The notes under the pieces are model-generated. The model was not told the origin of the DNA. It searched no databases and was given only the letters and a program-made list of their open reading frames with translations. A program made the translations under genes and the position numbers. Positions 25,183 through 33,836 of a DNA stretch of 64,000 nt are shown here, one piece after another (position 1 is the stretch's first letter; each line of letters opens with the position of its first letter). The stretch lies in the NCBI RefSeq assembly GCF_030818655.1, contig NZ_JAUTAN010000001.1:3720001-3784000 (forward strand), read 5' to 3'. The stretch is from Nocardioides zeae. GTDB lineage: Bacteria > Actinomycetota > Actinomycetes > Propionibacteriales > Nocardioidaceae.

Positions 25183-26664
25183 GTGGCCGACCCCGCCGCC
25201 GACCTGACCGACACCCCCCTCGACCTGCCCGTCGTCCCCGCGACCCGCACCGAACGCGACCTGCTCGGCGAGCTCGAGGTGCCGGCGGACGCCTACTGGG
25301 GCGTGCACACGGCGCGGGCGGTGGCGAACTTCCAGGTCACGGGTACGCCGATCGGTCACCACGCGGCACTCGTCTCGGCCCTCGCGGTGGTCAAGCAGGC
25401 GTCGGCGGCCGCCAACCACGAGCTGGGCCTGCTCGACGACGAGCGGTACGAGGCGATCGTCTCGACCTGCCGGGAGATCCGCGGGGGAGCCCTCCACGGC
25501 GAGTTCGTCGTCGACATGATCCAGGGTGGCGCCGGCACCTCGACCAACATGAACGCCAACGAGGTCATCGCCAACCGGGCGCTCGAGCTGCTCGGGCACC
25601 CGAAGGGCGCCTACTCGCGGCTGCACCCCAACGACCACGTCAACCTCAGCCAGTCGACCAACGACGCCTACCCCACCGCGGTCAACGTCGCCCTGGTGAC
25701 GGCGCTCGACGAGCTGCTGGCGGCGATGGTGCGGCTCGAGGCGTCGTTCGCGCGGAAGGCGGCGGAGTTCGCGACCGTCGTCAAGGTGGGACGCACGCAG
25801 CTGCAGGACGCCGTGCCGATGACGCTCGGCCAGGAGTTCTCCGCGTTCGAGGTGATGATCGGCGAGGACCGCGCGCGGCTCGCCGAGGCAGCCACCCTGC
25901 TGCTCGAGATCAACCTCGGCGCGACGGCGATCGGCACGGGGCTCAACGCGCCGCAGGGGTACGCCGCCCTGGCCTGCGCGCACCTCGGCCGGCTGACGGG
26001 CCGTCCGTTCGTCACGGCCGCCAACCTCGTCGAGGCGACCCAGGACCCGGGCGCCTTCGTGCACCTCTCCGGCGTGCTCAAGCGCGTCGCGGTGAAGCTG
26101 TCGAAGACCTGCAACGACCTGCGGCTCCTGTCGTCCGGCCCGCGCGCCGGCTTCGGTGAGATCACGCTGCCCCCGATGCAGGCCGGGTCGAGCATCATGC
26201 CCGGCAAGGTGAACCCGGTGATCCCGGAGATGGTGAGCCAGGTGGCCTACGCGGTCATCGGCCACGACGTGACCGTCACGATGGCCGCGGAGGCGGGCCA
26301 GCTGCAGCTCAACGCCTTCGAGCCCGTCATCGTGCACGCGCTGCTGCAGAGCATCACCCAGCTGGCGGCGGCCTGCCGCACGCTCGCCGACCGCTGCGTC
26401 GACGGCATCGGCGCCAACGTCGAGGTCATGGCCGCGCGGGTCCGCGACTCGATCGGGCTCGCGACGGCGCTCAACCCGATCATCGGCTACTACGCGGCGA
26501 CCGAGGTGGCCCAGCAGGCCCTGATGACCGGGCGCACCGTGCCCGACATCGTGCTGGAACGCGGGCTCCTCGACGCCGACGCGCTCGCCGAGGCGCTGCG
26601 CCCCGAGCGCCTCGCCGCGATCCCGCAGCACCCGGTCACGCCGGAGGCGTCGACCCGTCCATGA
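25183..26664 (+). CDS. aspA: Aspartate ammonia-lyase (aspartase)
   Basis: 493 residues from GTG 25183. It belongs to the fumarase/aspartase superfamily: ERDLLGELEVPADAYWG near the start, GGAGTSTNMNANEVIANRA, VGRTQLQDAVPMTLGQE, and the catalytic signature loop GSSIMPGKVNPVIPEM beginning about residue 335. The MNANEV motif and R-T-E-R-D-x-L-G-E-x-x-V-P start favour aspartase over fumarase. It converts aspartate to fumarate and ammonia, completing asparagine use with AnsP and asparaginase. It converges with, and overlaps by 29 bp, the GntR regulator gene. Confidence 0.92.
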   Translation: MADPAADLTDTPLDLPVVPATRTERDLLGELEVPADAYWGVHTARAVANFQVTGTPIGHHAALVSALAVVKQASAAANHELGLLDDERYEAIVSTCREIRGGALHGEFVVDMIQGGAGTSTNMNANEVIANRALELLGHPKGAYSRLHPNDHVNLSQSTNDAYPTAVNVALVTALDELLAAMVRLEASFARKAAEFATVVKVGRTQLQDAVPMTLGQEFSAFEVMIGEDRARLAEAATLLLEINLGATAIGTGLNAPQGYAALACAHLGRLTGRPFVTAANLVEATQDPGAFVHLSGVLKRVAVKLSKTCNDLRLLSSGPRAGFGEITLPPMQAGSSIMPGKVNPVIPEMVSQVAYAVIGHDVTVTMAAEAGQLQLNAFEPVIVHALLQSITQLAAACRTLADRCVDGIGANVEVMAARVRDSIGLATALNPIIGYYAATEVAQQALMTGRTVPDIVLERGLLDADALAEALRPERLAAIPQHPVTPEASTRP

Positions 26665-27343
26665 GGGTGCTGAGCACCTGCGCGACCTCGTGCAGGTGCT
26701 CGGCCATCCGCTCCCTGGCGCCCGCACCGTCGCCGTCCTCGATCGCCGCGAGGATGCGGCGGTGCTCCGCGTTGGAGGCCTCGCGCCGGTGGGCGACGAG
26801 GTTGACGACCTCCGACTGCTGGCTCAGGGCCTCGCGCGCGTCGGCGACGACCTTGCGGAAGAGCAGGTTGCCCGACGCCTCGGCGATGGCCGAGTGGAAC
26901 CGCGAGTCGAGCTCGGTCCACGCGTGGGGGTCCTCCTCGGCGTCCATCTCCGCGGCGATGGCCACGAGCGCCTCCAGCTGCTCCGGCGTACGCCGCTCCG
27001 CCGCCCACCCCGCCGACGGGACCTCGATGAAGGGGCGCGCCTCCATCAGGTCGCGTGCCGAGTAGGAGCCGTAGGTGAGCTCGGGGGCCGGGGAGGTCGC
27101 CACGACGTACGTGCCGCTGCCGGTGCGCGTCCGGGTGAGGCCCAGGGCCTGGGTCGAGCGAAGCGCTTCGCGGACGACGGGGCGGCTGACGCCGTAGCGC
27201 GTCGCGAGCCCCGCCTCGGCGGGCAGGCGCGTGCCCACGGGCAGCGACCCCGACTCGATCGCGGCGCGGAGGTCGTCGAAGACGGCCTCGGCGGCGTTCT
27301 TGCGGTTGATCGCGACAGGGCGGTCGAGCCATCCGTCGGTCAT
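26636..27343 (-). CDS. FCD-domain GntR-family regulator, likely of asparagine/aspartate use
   Basis: 235 residues from ATG 27341-27343. N-terminal winged HTH: IESGSLPVGTRLPAEAGLATRYGVSRPVVREALRSTQALGL (given by its landmarks LPAEAGLA and SRPVVREAL). The C-terminal all-helical FCD domain has RPFIEVPSAGWAAERR, LDSRFHSAIAEASGN with the metal-binding D-x-x-F-H, and AHRREASNAEHRRILAAI. FCD members bind organic acids and recognise GTNNNAC operators. Such sites lie before both ansP and aspA, so this is the probable regulator of both. It converges with aspA with a 29-bp 3' overlap. Confidence 0.88.
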   Translation of the reverse strand: MTDGWLDRPVAINRKNAAEAVFDDLRAAIESGSLPVGTRLPAEAGLATRYGVSRPVVREALRSTQALGLTRTRTGSGTYVVATSPAPELTYGSYSARDLMEARPFIEVPSAGWAAERRTPEQLEALVAIAAEMDAEEDPHAWTELDSRFHSAIAEASGNLLFRKVVADAREALSQQSEVVNLVAHRREASNAEHRRILAAIEDGDGAGARERMAEHLHEVAQVLSTLMDGSTPPA

Positions 27344-27396
27344 CGCACCTCCCCCTCGCCGCGCAGGTGCAGCAGCCTATCCCGCGTGGCCGGGCC

Positions 27397-27915
27397 CTAC
27401 GTCGGCAGTGCGAACGGGACGTAGGGCTCCGCCCGGTAGTCGGTCACCCCACGCTCCTGGAGTCCCTCAAGGACCCGGGAGCTGACCACGAGACTCATGT
27501 TGCGCAGCGTGGGATGCGCGGCATGGATCTCGCCGTCCCCACCCGTCGGCTCGACGAGGCCGACGTAGTCCTTCTCGATCGGCCTCATCTTCCGGTCGAA
27601 CAGGCGGGCGGGGTAGGTCCGGACGTCGCCCGCGACCCCCAGGTCCTCCAGTGCATCGACGAAGCGACGCGACACGACCTTGGTGGCGAGGCCCCCGGCC
27701 CACAGCAGGTCGCCGAAGCGCTGACCGCGCGAGCCCTCGACCTGCCTGAACCACACGTCGAACCCGAGCTCCTCGATGTCGCCCCTCTCGATGAGGTCGA
27801 GGATGTCCCGGCCGTCGGGGAGCAGGTGGGGCCCGAACCGCGGCTTGCCCTGCCACTCGGGAGCGACCCACAGGTCGCGTGTGGCCCACGGGCCACTGAG
27901 CATGTGCTCGGTCAT
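27397..27915 (-). CDS. Uncharacterised protein, possibly Imm11/DUF1629-like
   Basis: 172 residues from ATG 27913-27915, after an AGGGAGGG ribosome site. No signal peptide or TM. It begins MTEHMLSGPWATRDLWVAPE. The C-terminal half (VVSRRFVDALEDLGV, YPARLFDRKMRPIEKDYVGL, MSLVVSSRVLEGLQERG) resembles proteins with the DUF1629/Imm11 fold that neutralise polymorphic toxins, but I am unsure. No toxin gene is next to it. It follows the GntR gene on the same strand across a short gap and is probably independent. Confidence 0.6.
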   Translation of the reverse strand: MTEHMLSGPWATRDLWVAPEWQGKPRFGPHLLPDGRDILDLIERGDIEELGFDVWFRQVEGSRGQRFGDLLWAGGLATKVVSRRFVDALEDLGVAGDVRTYPARLFDRKMRPIEKDYVGLVEPTGGDGEIHAAHPTLRNMSLVVSSRVLEGLQERGVTDYRAEPYVPFALPT

Positions 27916-28045
27916 CGGTCCCTCCCTGTCGGAGCCTCGTGGTGGGAGCTTCGCACTGTGCACCTGGGCAGCTCGGACCGCCGGCGACCCGCACCAGCCG
28001 CACACTTCCGGGCCCGGCCCGGCGCCCGCCCGCCCCACGACCGAC

Positions 28046-28561
28046 TCAGTCCGCGTCCTCCGCCCCGACCACGAGCCGCTCGGCCCGCGACCGCCGCCCC
28101 CGACCGCCCCCGCCCCGCCGCGGCACGATCGCCGTGGCGGCGCCGAGCCCGAAGGGCGGCATGTCGACGTACCGGCTCTCGATGCCGTCGGCCGGCACGA
28201 CGTACGTCTCGTGGAACACCCCGACGTCCCCCGACGACGCGGTGGCGCGGTCGAAGGCCGCCCACGCCGCGGCGTGCCGGCGGTCGCGGCGACGGGCGTA
28301 GCGGCCGAGGTCCTCGGCGCTGCGCCAGTGCTGCACGAGCATCACCACGCGGCCCGACCAGAAGCCGCGGGAGCTGAGCAGGCCGTCCTCGGGGTGCGCC
28401 TCCAGCTCGGCCAGGATCTGCGGCATCGCGCGCGTGATCGGCAGCCACGACCGCACCCGGTGGAGCCGGTTGATGCGCATCCCGATGAGGAACAGGACGG
28501 TCCCGTCGCCCGGGACGGCGACGTGCCGACCGAGCTGGGGTCCGGCTGGTGCGTCGGTCAT
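28046..28561 (-). CDS. DUF4188 protein (monooxygenase-like ferredoxin fold)
   Basis: 171 residues from ATG 28559-28561. The DUF4188 pattern is clear: VLFLIGMRINRLHRVRSWLPITRAMP, RVVMLVQHWRSAEDLGRYAR, AAWAAFDRATASSGDVGVFHETYVVPA and VDMPPFGLG. The family is annotated as monooxygenase-like from its dimeric alpha-beta fold; its reaction is unknown. It is divergent from the alkane hydroxylase operon and may share the regulated region at 28614-28669. A Gly/Arg-rich tail follows the domain. Confidence 0.8.
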   Translation of the reverse strand: MTDAPAGPQLGRHVAVPGDGTVLFLIGMRINRLHRVRSWLPITRAMPQILAELEAHPEDGLLSSRGFWSGRVVMLVQHWRSAEDLGRYARRRDRRHAAAWAAFDRATASSGDVGVFHETYVVPADGIESRYVDMPPFGLGAATAIVPRRGGGGRGRRSRAERLVVGAEDAD

Positions 28562-28613
28562 CTCGTCTCCGTTCGGGGGTGGCGGGTACCCCGAGCCTGA
28601 CAGAGAGCCGCGA

Positions 28614-28669
28614 CTTTACATTCCGCTCCCTCTTGTCAAGCGCTTTACATCTCCCTATGGTTTGTCAAA
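28614..28669. promoter_or_regulatory. alkB promoter with two tandem operators
   Basis: Two direct repeats of the form CTTTACAT-N10-(C/T)TTGTCAA(G/A) start at 28614 and 28643, a 29-bp period. Each is an imperfect inverted repeat (CTTKACA ... TGTCAAG). The -35 TTGTCA (28633-28638), a 17-nt spacer and the -10 TATGGT (28656-28661) form a good sigma-A promoter inside them. A dimeric repressor bound here would block alkB and possibly the divergent DUF4188 gene. Confidence 0.65.
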
Positions 28670-28713
28670 CGCCCGACGTGAGCGGGGCCACACGACAGCA
28701 AGGGAGCCGGCGG

Positions 28714-30219
28714 ATGGCAGACGTGGAGAGGGTGGCGGGCACCGTTCCCGCCGGCTCGACGGAGCAGTGGAAGGACCGCAAGCGCTACCTGTGGCTGATC
28801 GGCCTGGTCGTGCCCTCGCTGGCGTTCGTCGCCATCGGCATGTGGGCGCTGACCGGCTGGGGCGTCTGGCTCTGGCTCGGCCCCGTCGTCATCCTCGGCA
28901 TCGTCCCGGCGATCGACCTGATGACCGGGCTCGACCGCTCCAACCCGCCGGACGACGTCATCGAGCAGCTGGAGCAGGACCGCTACTACCGCTGGATCAC
29001 CTACCTCTTCCTGCCCATCCAGTACGCCGGGTTCGTCGCCGCGATGTGGATGATTGCGGGCGGCGAGGTGTTCGGCCAGACCCTCGCGACCTGGGAGAAG
29101 GTCGGCATCGCGATCTCGATCGGGTGCATCGGCGGCATCGGCATCAACACCGCGCACGAGCTGGGCCACAAGAAGGAGGCCAACGAGCGCTGGCTCTCGA
29201 AGGTCGCGCTCGCGCAGAGCTTCTACGGCCACTTCTACATCGAGCACAACCGCGGCCACCACGTGCGGGTGGCGACGCCGGAGGACCCGGCCAGCTCGCG
29301 CTTCGGGGAGACGTTCTACCGCTTCTGGCCGCGCACCGTCCTCGGCTCGCTGCGCAGCGCCTGGGAGCTGGAGGCGAAGCGCTACCGCCGCAAGGGCACG
29401 CACCCGTTCCACCCCGGCAACGACGTGCTCAACGCATGGGTCATGTCGGCCGTGCTCTGGATCGGCCTCGTGGCGTGGCTGGGGGTGGGGATCCTGCCGT
29501 ACCTCGTCGTCCAGGCCGTCGTGGGCTTCTCGCTGCTGGAGGTCGTCAACTACCTGGAGCACTACGGGATGCTCCGCCAGAAGGTCGGCCGCGCCGGCAA
29601 GGAGCGCTACGAGCGCGTGCTGCCGCAGCACTCCTGGAACTCCAACAACATCGCGACCAACGTGCTGCTCTACCACCTGCAGCGCCACAGCGACCACCAC
29701 GCGAACCCGACGCGGCGCTACCAGACCCTGCGGGACTTCGAGGAGTCCCCGGTGCTGCCGACCGGGTACGCCGGCATGATCGTGCTCGCCGCCGTGCCGC
29801 CCCTGTGGCGTCGGGTCATGGACGAGCGGGTGCTGCGCCACGTCGAGGGCGACCTCGACCGGATCAACGTCCAGCCCGGCAAGCGTGCCTGGGTGGAGAA
29901 GAAGTACGGTGCGCGGGCCGCCGCCCTCCGCGCCGCGGCGCACGACCGGCTCGCCGCCGAGGCCGCGCTCGAGGACGCGTCGCGCGTGGAGATCGAGGGC
30001 CTCGACGAGGTGCTCGCCGCGCAGTGTCCCGGGTGCGCCTACGTCTACACGGTCGCCGCGGGCGAGGAGCGCGAGGGCTTCGCGGCCGGCACGGCCTGGG
30101 CGGACGTGCCCGATGACTGGACCTGCCCCGACTGCGGGGTGCGCGACAAGGTCGACTTCGTGCCGGTGGACCCGGACACGGTCGGCTCGGCGACCACCGA
30201 GAACAGGAGCGTGGCATGA
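28714..30219 (+). CDS. alkB: Alkane 1-monooxygenase fused to rubredoxin
   Basis: 501 residues from ATG 28714 with an AAGGGAG ribosome site. The AlkB membrane domain has about six TMs and the three His boxes that bind the di-iron centre: HELGHK (about 148), EHNRGHH (about 178) and LQRHSDHH (about 325), with the NYLEHYG motif between. A linker leads to a C-terminal rubredoxin with CPGC (438-441) and CPDC (471-474). Natural AlkB-rubredoxin fusions such as AlkW1 of Dietzia occur in actinobacteria and hydroxylate medium to long n-alkanes at the terminal carbon. The ferredoxin and ferredoxin reductase genes that follow supply electrons. Confidence 0.95.
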   Translation: MADVERVAGTVPAGSTEQWKDRKRYLWLIGLVVPSLAFVAIGMWALTGWGVWLWLGPVVILGIVPAIDLMTGLDRSNPPDDVIEQLEQDRYYRWITYLFLPIQYAGFVAAMWMIAGGEVFGQTLATWEKVGIAISIGCIGGIGINTAHELGHKKEANERWLSKVALAQSFYGHFYIEHNRGHHVRVATPEDPASSRFGETFYRFWPRTVLGSLRSAWELEAKRYRRKGTHPFHPGNDVLNAWVMSAVLWIGLVAWLGVGILPYLVVQAVVGFSLLEVVNYLEHYGMLRQKVGRAGKERYERVLPQHSWNSNNIATNVLLYHLQRHSDHHANPTRRYQTLRDFEESPVLPTGYAGMIVLAAVPPLWRRVMDERVLRHVEGDLDRINVQPGKRAWVEKKYGARAAALRAAAHDRLAAEAALEDASRVEIEGLDEVLAAQCPGCAYVYTVAAGEEREGFAAGTAWADVPDDWTCPDCGVRDKVDFVPVDPDTVGSATTENRSVA

Positions 30220-30407
30220 GGATCGGGGCGGACCTGGGCAAGTGCGAGGGCCTCGGCATGTGCGAGGCCATGGCGCCCGACTTCTTCGAGGTCGGCGAGG
30301 ACGGGGTGGTCGAGGTGCTCGACGCCGAGCCCGGCGAGGAGCACCGCACCGACCTGACCGCCGCGGTCGACGCGTGCCCCGTGCTCGCGCTCACGCTGCA
30401 GGGGTGA
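30216..30407 (+). CDS. [3Fe-4S]-type ferredoxin
   Basis: 63 residues. The ATG overlaps the alkB stop (ATGA). The cluster ligands appear as Cys10, Cys16 and Cys54-Pro (C-x5-C ... C-P), the pattern of P450-associated 3Fe-4S ferredoxins; the rest is acidic. Lying between AlkB-rubredoxin and the reductase, it probably passes electrons from the reductase to the oxygenase or to a P450. A second carrier beside the fused rubredoxin is unusual and suggests a shared electron chain. Confidence 0.88.
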   Translation: MRIGADLGKCEGLGMCEAMAPDFFEVGEDGVVEVLDAEPGEEHRTDLTAAVDACPVLALTLQG

Positions 30408-30417
30408 GGATGGCCGC

Positions 30418-31704
30418 ATGAGTGTGCAGCGGCTGGTCGTGGTGGGAGCGTCGCTCGCGGGGCTGCGGGCCGTGGAGGCCGCGCGGCGCGCCGGGTACGA
30501 CGGGGAGCTGGTGCTCGTCGGCGACGAGGTGCACGCGCCGTACGACCGCCCCCCGCTGTCCAAGGCCTTCCTCGACCTCGACGGCCAGCGCGGCGCCGGC
30601 CAGGTGATGGAGCTGAGCACCGTGGAGGCGCTGCGGGACGAGCTGCGGGTCGACCTCCGCCTCGGGGTGCGGGCCACGGGTCTCGACACCGCGGCGCGCG
30701 AGGTGCTCCTCGGTGAGGAGCGGCTGCCCTACGACGCGCTCGTGATCGCCACCGGGTCGGTGCCACGGTGGCTGCCGGGCACCGACCCCGACGGACCCGA
30801 CGGTCCGCTCGAGGGCGTCACCCAGCTCCGTACCGTCGACGACGCCCGGCGCGTGCGGGAGGCGCTCGAGGCGGGCGCGCGGCTCGTGGTCGTCGGGGCC
30901 GGGTTCATCGGCTCCGAGGTCGCCTCCGCGGCTCGCAAGCGGGGCCTGCCCGTCACCGTCGTCGAGGCCCTCGACGTGCCGCTGACGCGGTCCGTCGGCG
31001 CCGAGGTCGGCGTCGCGTGCGTCGGTCTGCACCGGGCCGCGGGCACCGACCTCCGGTTGGGCGTGGGCGTGGCCGGGCTGGAGGAGGACGCGCCGGACGG
31101 ACCGGACGGACGGCGGCGGGTGCGCGCCGTACGGCTCACCGACGGCACCACGCTGCCCGCCGACCTCGTCGTGCTCGGCATCGGCGTACGCCCGGCGACG
31201 GCGTGGCTGGAGGGCAGCGGCGTCGCCCTGCACGAGGGCGACCGCGGGGTGCTCGTCGACGCGACGATGGCGACGAACGTGCCGGGCGTGTGGGCGGCGG
31301 GCGACGTCGCCCACGTCGAGAACCCGCTCTTCGACGGCGAGCAGCACCGCCTCGAGCACTGGACGAACGCCGCCGACCACGGTGCCGCGGCGGCGCGGCA
31401 CGCCCTCGACCCGGCGGCGGCGGAGCCGGTGGTGACGGTGCCGTACTTCTGGTCGGACTGGTACGGCCACCGCCTCCAGTTCGTCGGCACGCCGCGCGCG
31501 GAGGAGGCGCGCGTCGTCGTCGACGAGCTCGCGACGGGCGGGGGGCTCGTGGTCCTCTACCGGCGGGAGGACCGCGTGGTCGGCGCCTTCGTCGTGGACC
31601 TGCCCCGCGTCGTCATGAAGCTGAGGCGGCGGGTGCTCGACCGCGGTCCGTGGGAGGAGGCGGTGGCGTTCGCGACGGGTGCGGGGGCGCCGGCGCCGCG
31701 CTGA
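30418..31704 (+). CDS. FAD-dependent ferredoxin/rubredoxin reductase
   Basis: 428 residues from ATG 30418. The N-terminal FAD Rossmann motif is VVVGASLAGLRAVEAARR, then PYDRPPLSKAFL. The NAD(P) motif is VVVGAGFIGSEVASAARKRG, and GVWAAGDVAHVEN is the second FAD contact. The C-terminal domain has YFWSDWYGHRLQFVG, typical of the RhbA/CamA-type ferredoxin reductases. It is the third gene of the alkane operon and reduces the ferredoxin and/or the AlkB-fused rubredoxin with NAD(P)H. The last 92 bp overlap the 3' end of the convergent acyltransferase gene. Confidence 0.93.
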   Translation: MSVQRLVVVGASLAGLRAVEAARRAGYDGELVLVGDEVHAPYDRPPLSKAFLDLDGQRGAGQVMELSTVEALRDELRVDLRLGVRATGLDTAAREVLLGEERLPYDALVIATGSVPRWLPGTDPDGPDGPLEGVTQLRTVDDARRVREALEAGARLVVVGAGFIGSEVASAARKRGLPVTVVEALDVPLTRSVGAEVGVACVGLHRAAGTDLRLGVGVAGLEEDAPDGPDGRRRVRAVRLTDGTTLPADLVVLGIGVRPATAWLEGSGVALHEGDRGVLVDATMATNVPGVWAAGDVAHVENPLFDGEQHRLEHWTNAADHGAAAARHALDPAAAEPVVTVPYFWSDWYGHRLQFVGTPRAEEARVVVDELATGGGLVVLYRREDRVVGAFVVDLPRVVMKLRRRVLDRGPWEEAVAFATGAGAPAPR

Positions 31705-33778
31705 GTCCGTAGACGCCCAGCTCGGCGAGGCGCTCCGCCACGGCGGGCTCGATCACCCGCTGGTAGGCCTGCGTCATGTGCACGAGGTCGTTCTTCACCG
31801 GCGTCGTGCCGACGAACGCGGGGCAGCGGTCGTCGGCGCAGAACCAGTCGCGGCTGTCGACGTAGGTCGCGCCGAGGTCGGCGGCGAGCGCGACCTCGGC
31901 GTCGGCCATCGCCTCCCACGACGCCGTGACCCGGCCCTCGCAGTCGGCGGGGGACGCCACGCGGCTCCAGCAGTCGGCGATGTCCACGTCGGACGGCGGC
32001 GGTGCCAGGAAGGCCAGGTGGCCGACCGCGGAGCGCAGCGGCGCGACCTCGGTCTCCGTGCTCGTGCGCCACTCCTCGGGCGTCATCGGCACGCGCTTGC
32101 CGATGACGGGCCGGGGGACGTACATGTTCGCCACCACGAGCAGGTCGGGCTCGAGCTCGCGGATCGCGTCGGCCGCCAGCTCCTTGCGGTGCTCGCAGCC
32201 GGCCACGACGTCGGCGTCGGGGTGGGCGCGCACCTTGTCGGTGAAGGCGCACCCGAAGGCGCCGAGGGCGGTCAGGCTCCAGTCGTCCGGCAACGTGTCG
32301 CGGAGCGTCACGACGTAGGACAGCGAGATCGAGTCGCCGACGACGACGGCACGGCGGGTGGCGTCCTCGTGGCCCCAGGTGCAGCCCGCCACGTCGACGT
32401 GCTCGACCTGGCCGCACCGGTCCACGTCCTCCGGCACGTCCTCCTGCGCGATCGCCTCGTCGACGCCGGGTGACAGGTCGTCGGGCCAGTCGTCCGTGGC
32501 CAGCGCGACCCGGACGGCGGTCTGGAGGTCGGCGACCGCGGGGGAGTACGACGCGGCCGTCAGCGCCCGGATCTCCGCGACCTCCGCGGCGTCCGGCGTC
32601 GTGCCGCTGCTGCCCGGTTGCAGCGCCACCACGGTGGCCGTCGCGGCGACGAGCACCGTCGTCACGGCACCGGCGAGGCCGTAGCGGCTCCGAGAGCGGG
32701 ACCGGGGGCGCGGACGCGACCAGCGCGCGTGGCGGAGGGGGTCCTCGACGAGGTGGTACGTCGCGGCGGCGAGCACGAGGGACAGGAGCGCCAGGCCGGC
32801 GAGCGCGCCCGCGCCGTCCCCGACGAGCGGCACGCCCAGGACGATCACGGGCAGGTGCCACAGGTACAGCGCGTAGGACAGGTCCCCGACGCACCGGCTC
32901 AGCGGGTTCGTCAGCGGCCACAGCCACCGCTGCTGGTGGTCGGGGTCCCCGTGGGTGCCTGCCGCGAGCACGAGCAGGGTGCCGAGGACGGGCAGGAGCG
33001 CGCCGGGCGCGGGGAACGCAGTGGTCGGTGCGACCCAGCCGACCGACACCACGATGCAGGCCAGGCCGGCCCAGGACAGCAGCGGGCGCAGCCCGTCGGG
33101 GAGGCGGGAGCACGCACCGGCGCCGACGGCCAGCAGCGCCCCCGCGGCGAGCTCCCACGCCCGGGCGGCGGTGGAGAAGTACGCCGCGGTGGGCGCCGTC
33201 GCCGTCACGTGGAGGGCCCACGCGAGGGACGCGGCCGCGAGGACCGCCACGGTGGCGCCCAGGGCCAGGCGGGCGCGGGCCGGCGACGTACGCCGCGCCG
33301 CGAGCCCCAGCACCACCGCCAGGAGCGCCGGCCACACGACGTAGAACTGCTCCTCGACCGCGAGCGACCAGAAGTGCTGCAGCGGCGAGACCGGGCCGTC
33401 GGCGCGGAAGTAGTCCACCGCCTCGGCGGCCGCGTGCCAGTTGCCGGCGAACACCAGCGCCCAGGCGGCGTCGACCGCCGTGTCGCGGGCCCGGGCGGCG
33501 CCGAGCACGAGGCCGGTCGCGGCCACCGTCACCGCCAGCACGAGCACCGCGGCGGGCAGCAGGCGCCGGACGCGGCGACCGTAGAAGGACCGGAACGAGA
33601 TCGTCCCCGTGCGCTCGTGCTCGCGCAGCAGCAGGCCGGTGATGAGGAAGCCCGAGACGACGAAGAACACGTCGACCCCGACGAACCCGCCCGCCGGGCG
33701 GCCCGCCAGGTGGTGGGCGACGACGACGAGCACCGCGAGGGCGCGGAGGCCCTGGATGTCGTTCCGTCCTGCTGGCAC
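31613..33778 (-). CDS. OafA-type acyltransferase with C-terminal SGNH domain
   Basis: 721 residues from a GTG at 33776-33778. The N-terminal acyltransferase-3 domain has about ten TMs: DIQGLRALAVLVVVAHHL, GFVGVDVFFVVSGFLITGLL, FYGRRVRRLLPAA, HFWSLAVEEQFYVVWP. The C-terminal extracytoplasmic SGNH domain has the VVVGDSISLSY block with the serine nucleophile and a later DSRDWFC region. Such proteins O-acylate cell-surface glycans. The last residues are a Pro-rich tail encoded antisense to the reductase gene, a 92-bp convergent overlap. The adjacent TetR gene is divergent. Confidence 0.9.
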   Translation of the reverse strand: MPAGRNDIQGLRALAVLVVVAHHLAGRPAGGFVGVDVFFVVSGFLITGLLLREHERTGTISFRSFYGRRVRRLLPAAVLVLAVTVAATGLVLGAARARDTAVDAAWALVFAGNWHAAAEAVDYFRADGPVSPLQHFWSLAVEEQFYVVWPALLAVVLGLAARRTSPARARLALGATVAVLAAASLAWALHVTATAPTAAYFSTAARAWELAAGALLAVGAGACSRLPDGLRPLLSWAGLACIVVSVGWVAPTTAFPAPGALLPVLGTLLVLAAGTHGDPDHQQRWLWPLTNPLSRCVGDLSYALYLWHLPVIVLGVPLVGDGAGALAGLALLSLVLAAATYHLVEDPLRHARWSRPRPRSRSRSRYGLAGAVTTVLVAATATVVALQPGSSGTTPDAAEVAEIRALTAASYSPAVADLQTAVRVALATDDWPDDLSPGVDEAIAQEDVPEDVDRCGQVEHVDVAGCTWGHEDATRRAVVVGDSISLSYVVTLRDTLPDDWSLTALGAFGCAFTDKVRAHPDADVVAGCEHRKELAADAIRELEPDLLVVANMYVPRPVIGKRVPMTPEEWRTSTETEVAPLRSAVGHLAFLAPPPSDVDIADCWSRVASPADCEGRVTASWEAMADAEVALAADLGATYVDSRDWFCADDRCPAFVGTTPVKNDLVHMTQAYQRVIEPAVAERLAELGVYGLSAAPAPPHPSRTPPPPPTDRGRAPAASAS

Positions 33779-33836
33779 GGGGTAGTTGCTACCAGGCGCG
33801 GGGCTCCGGCGTCCGGGCTATCACTAGGATCGACCC

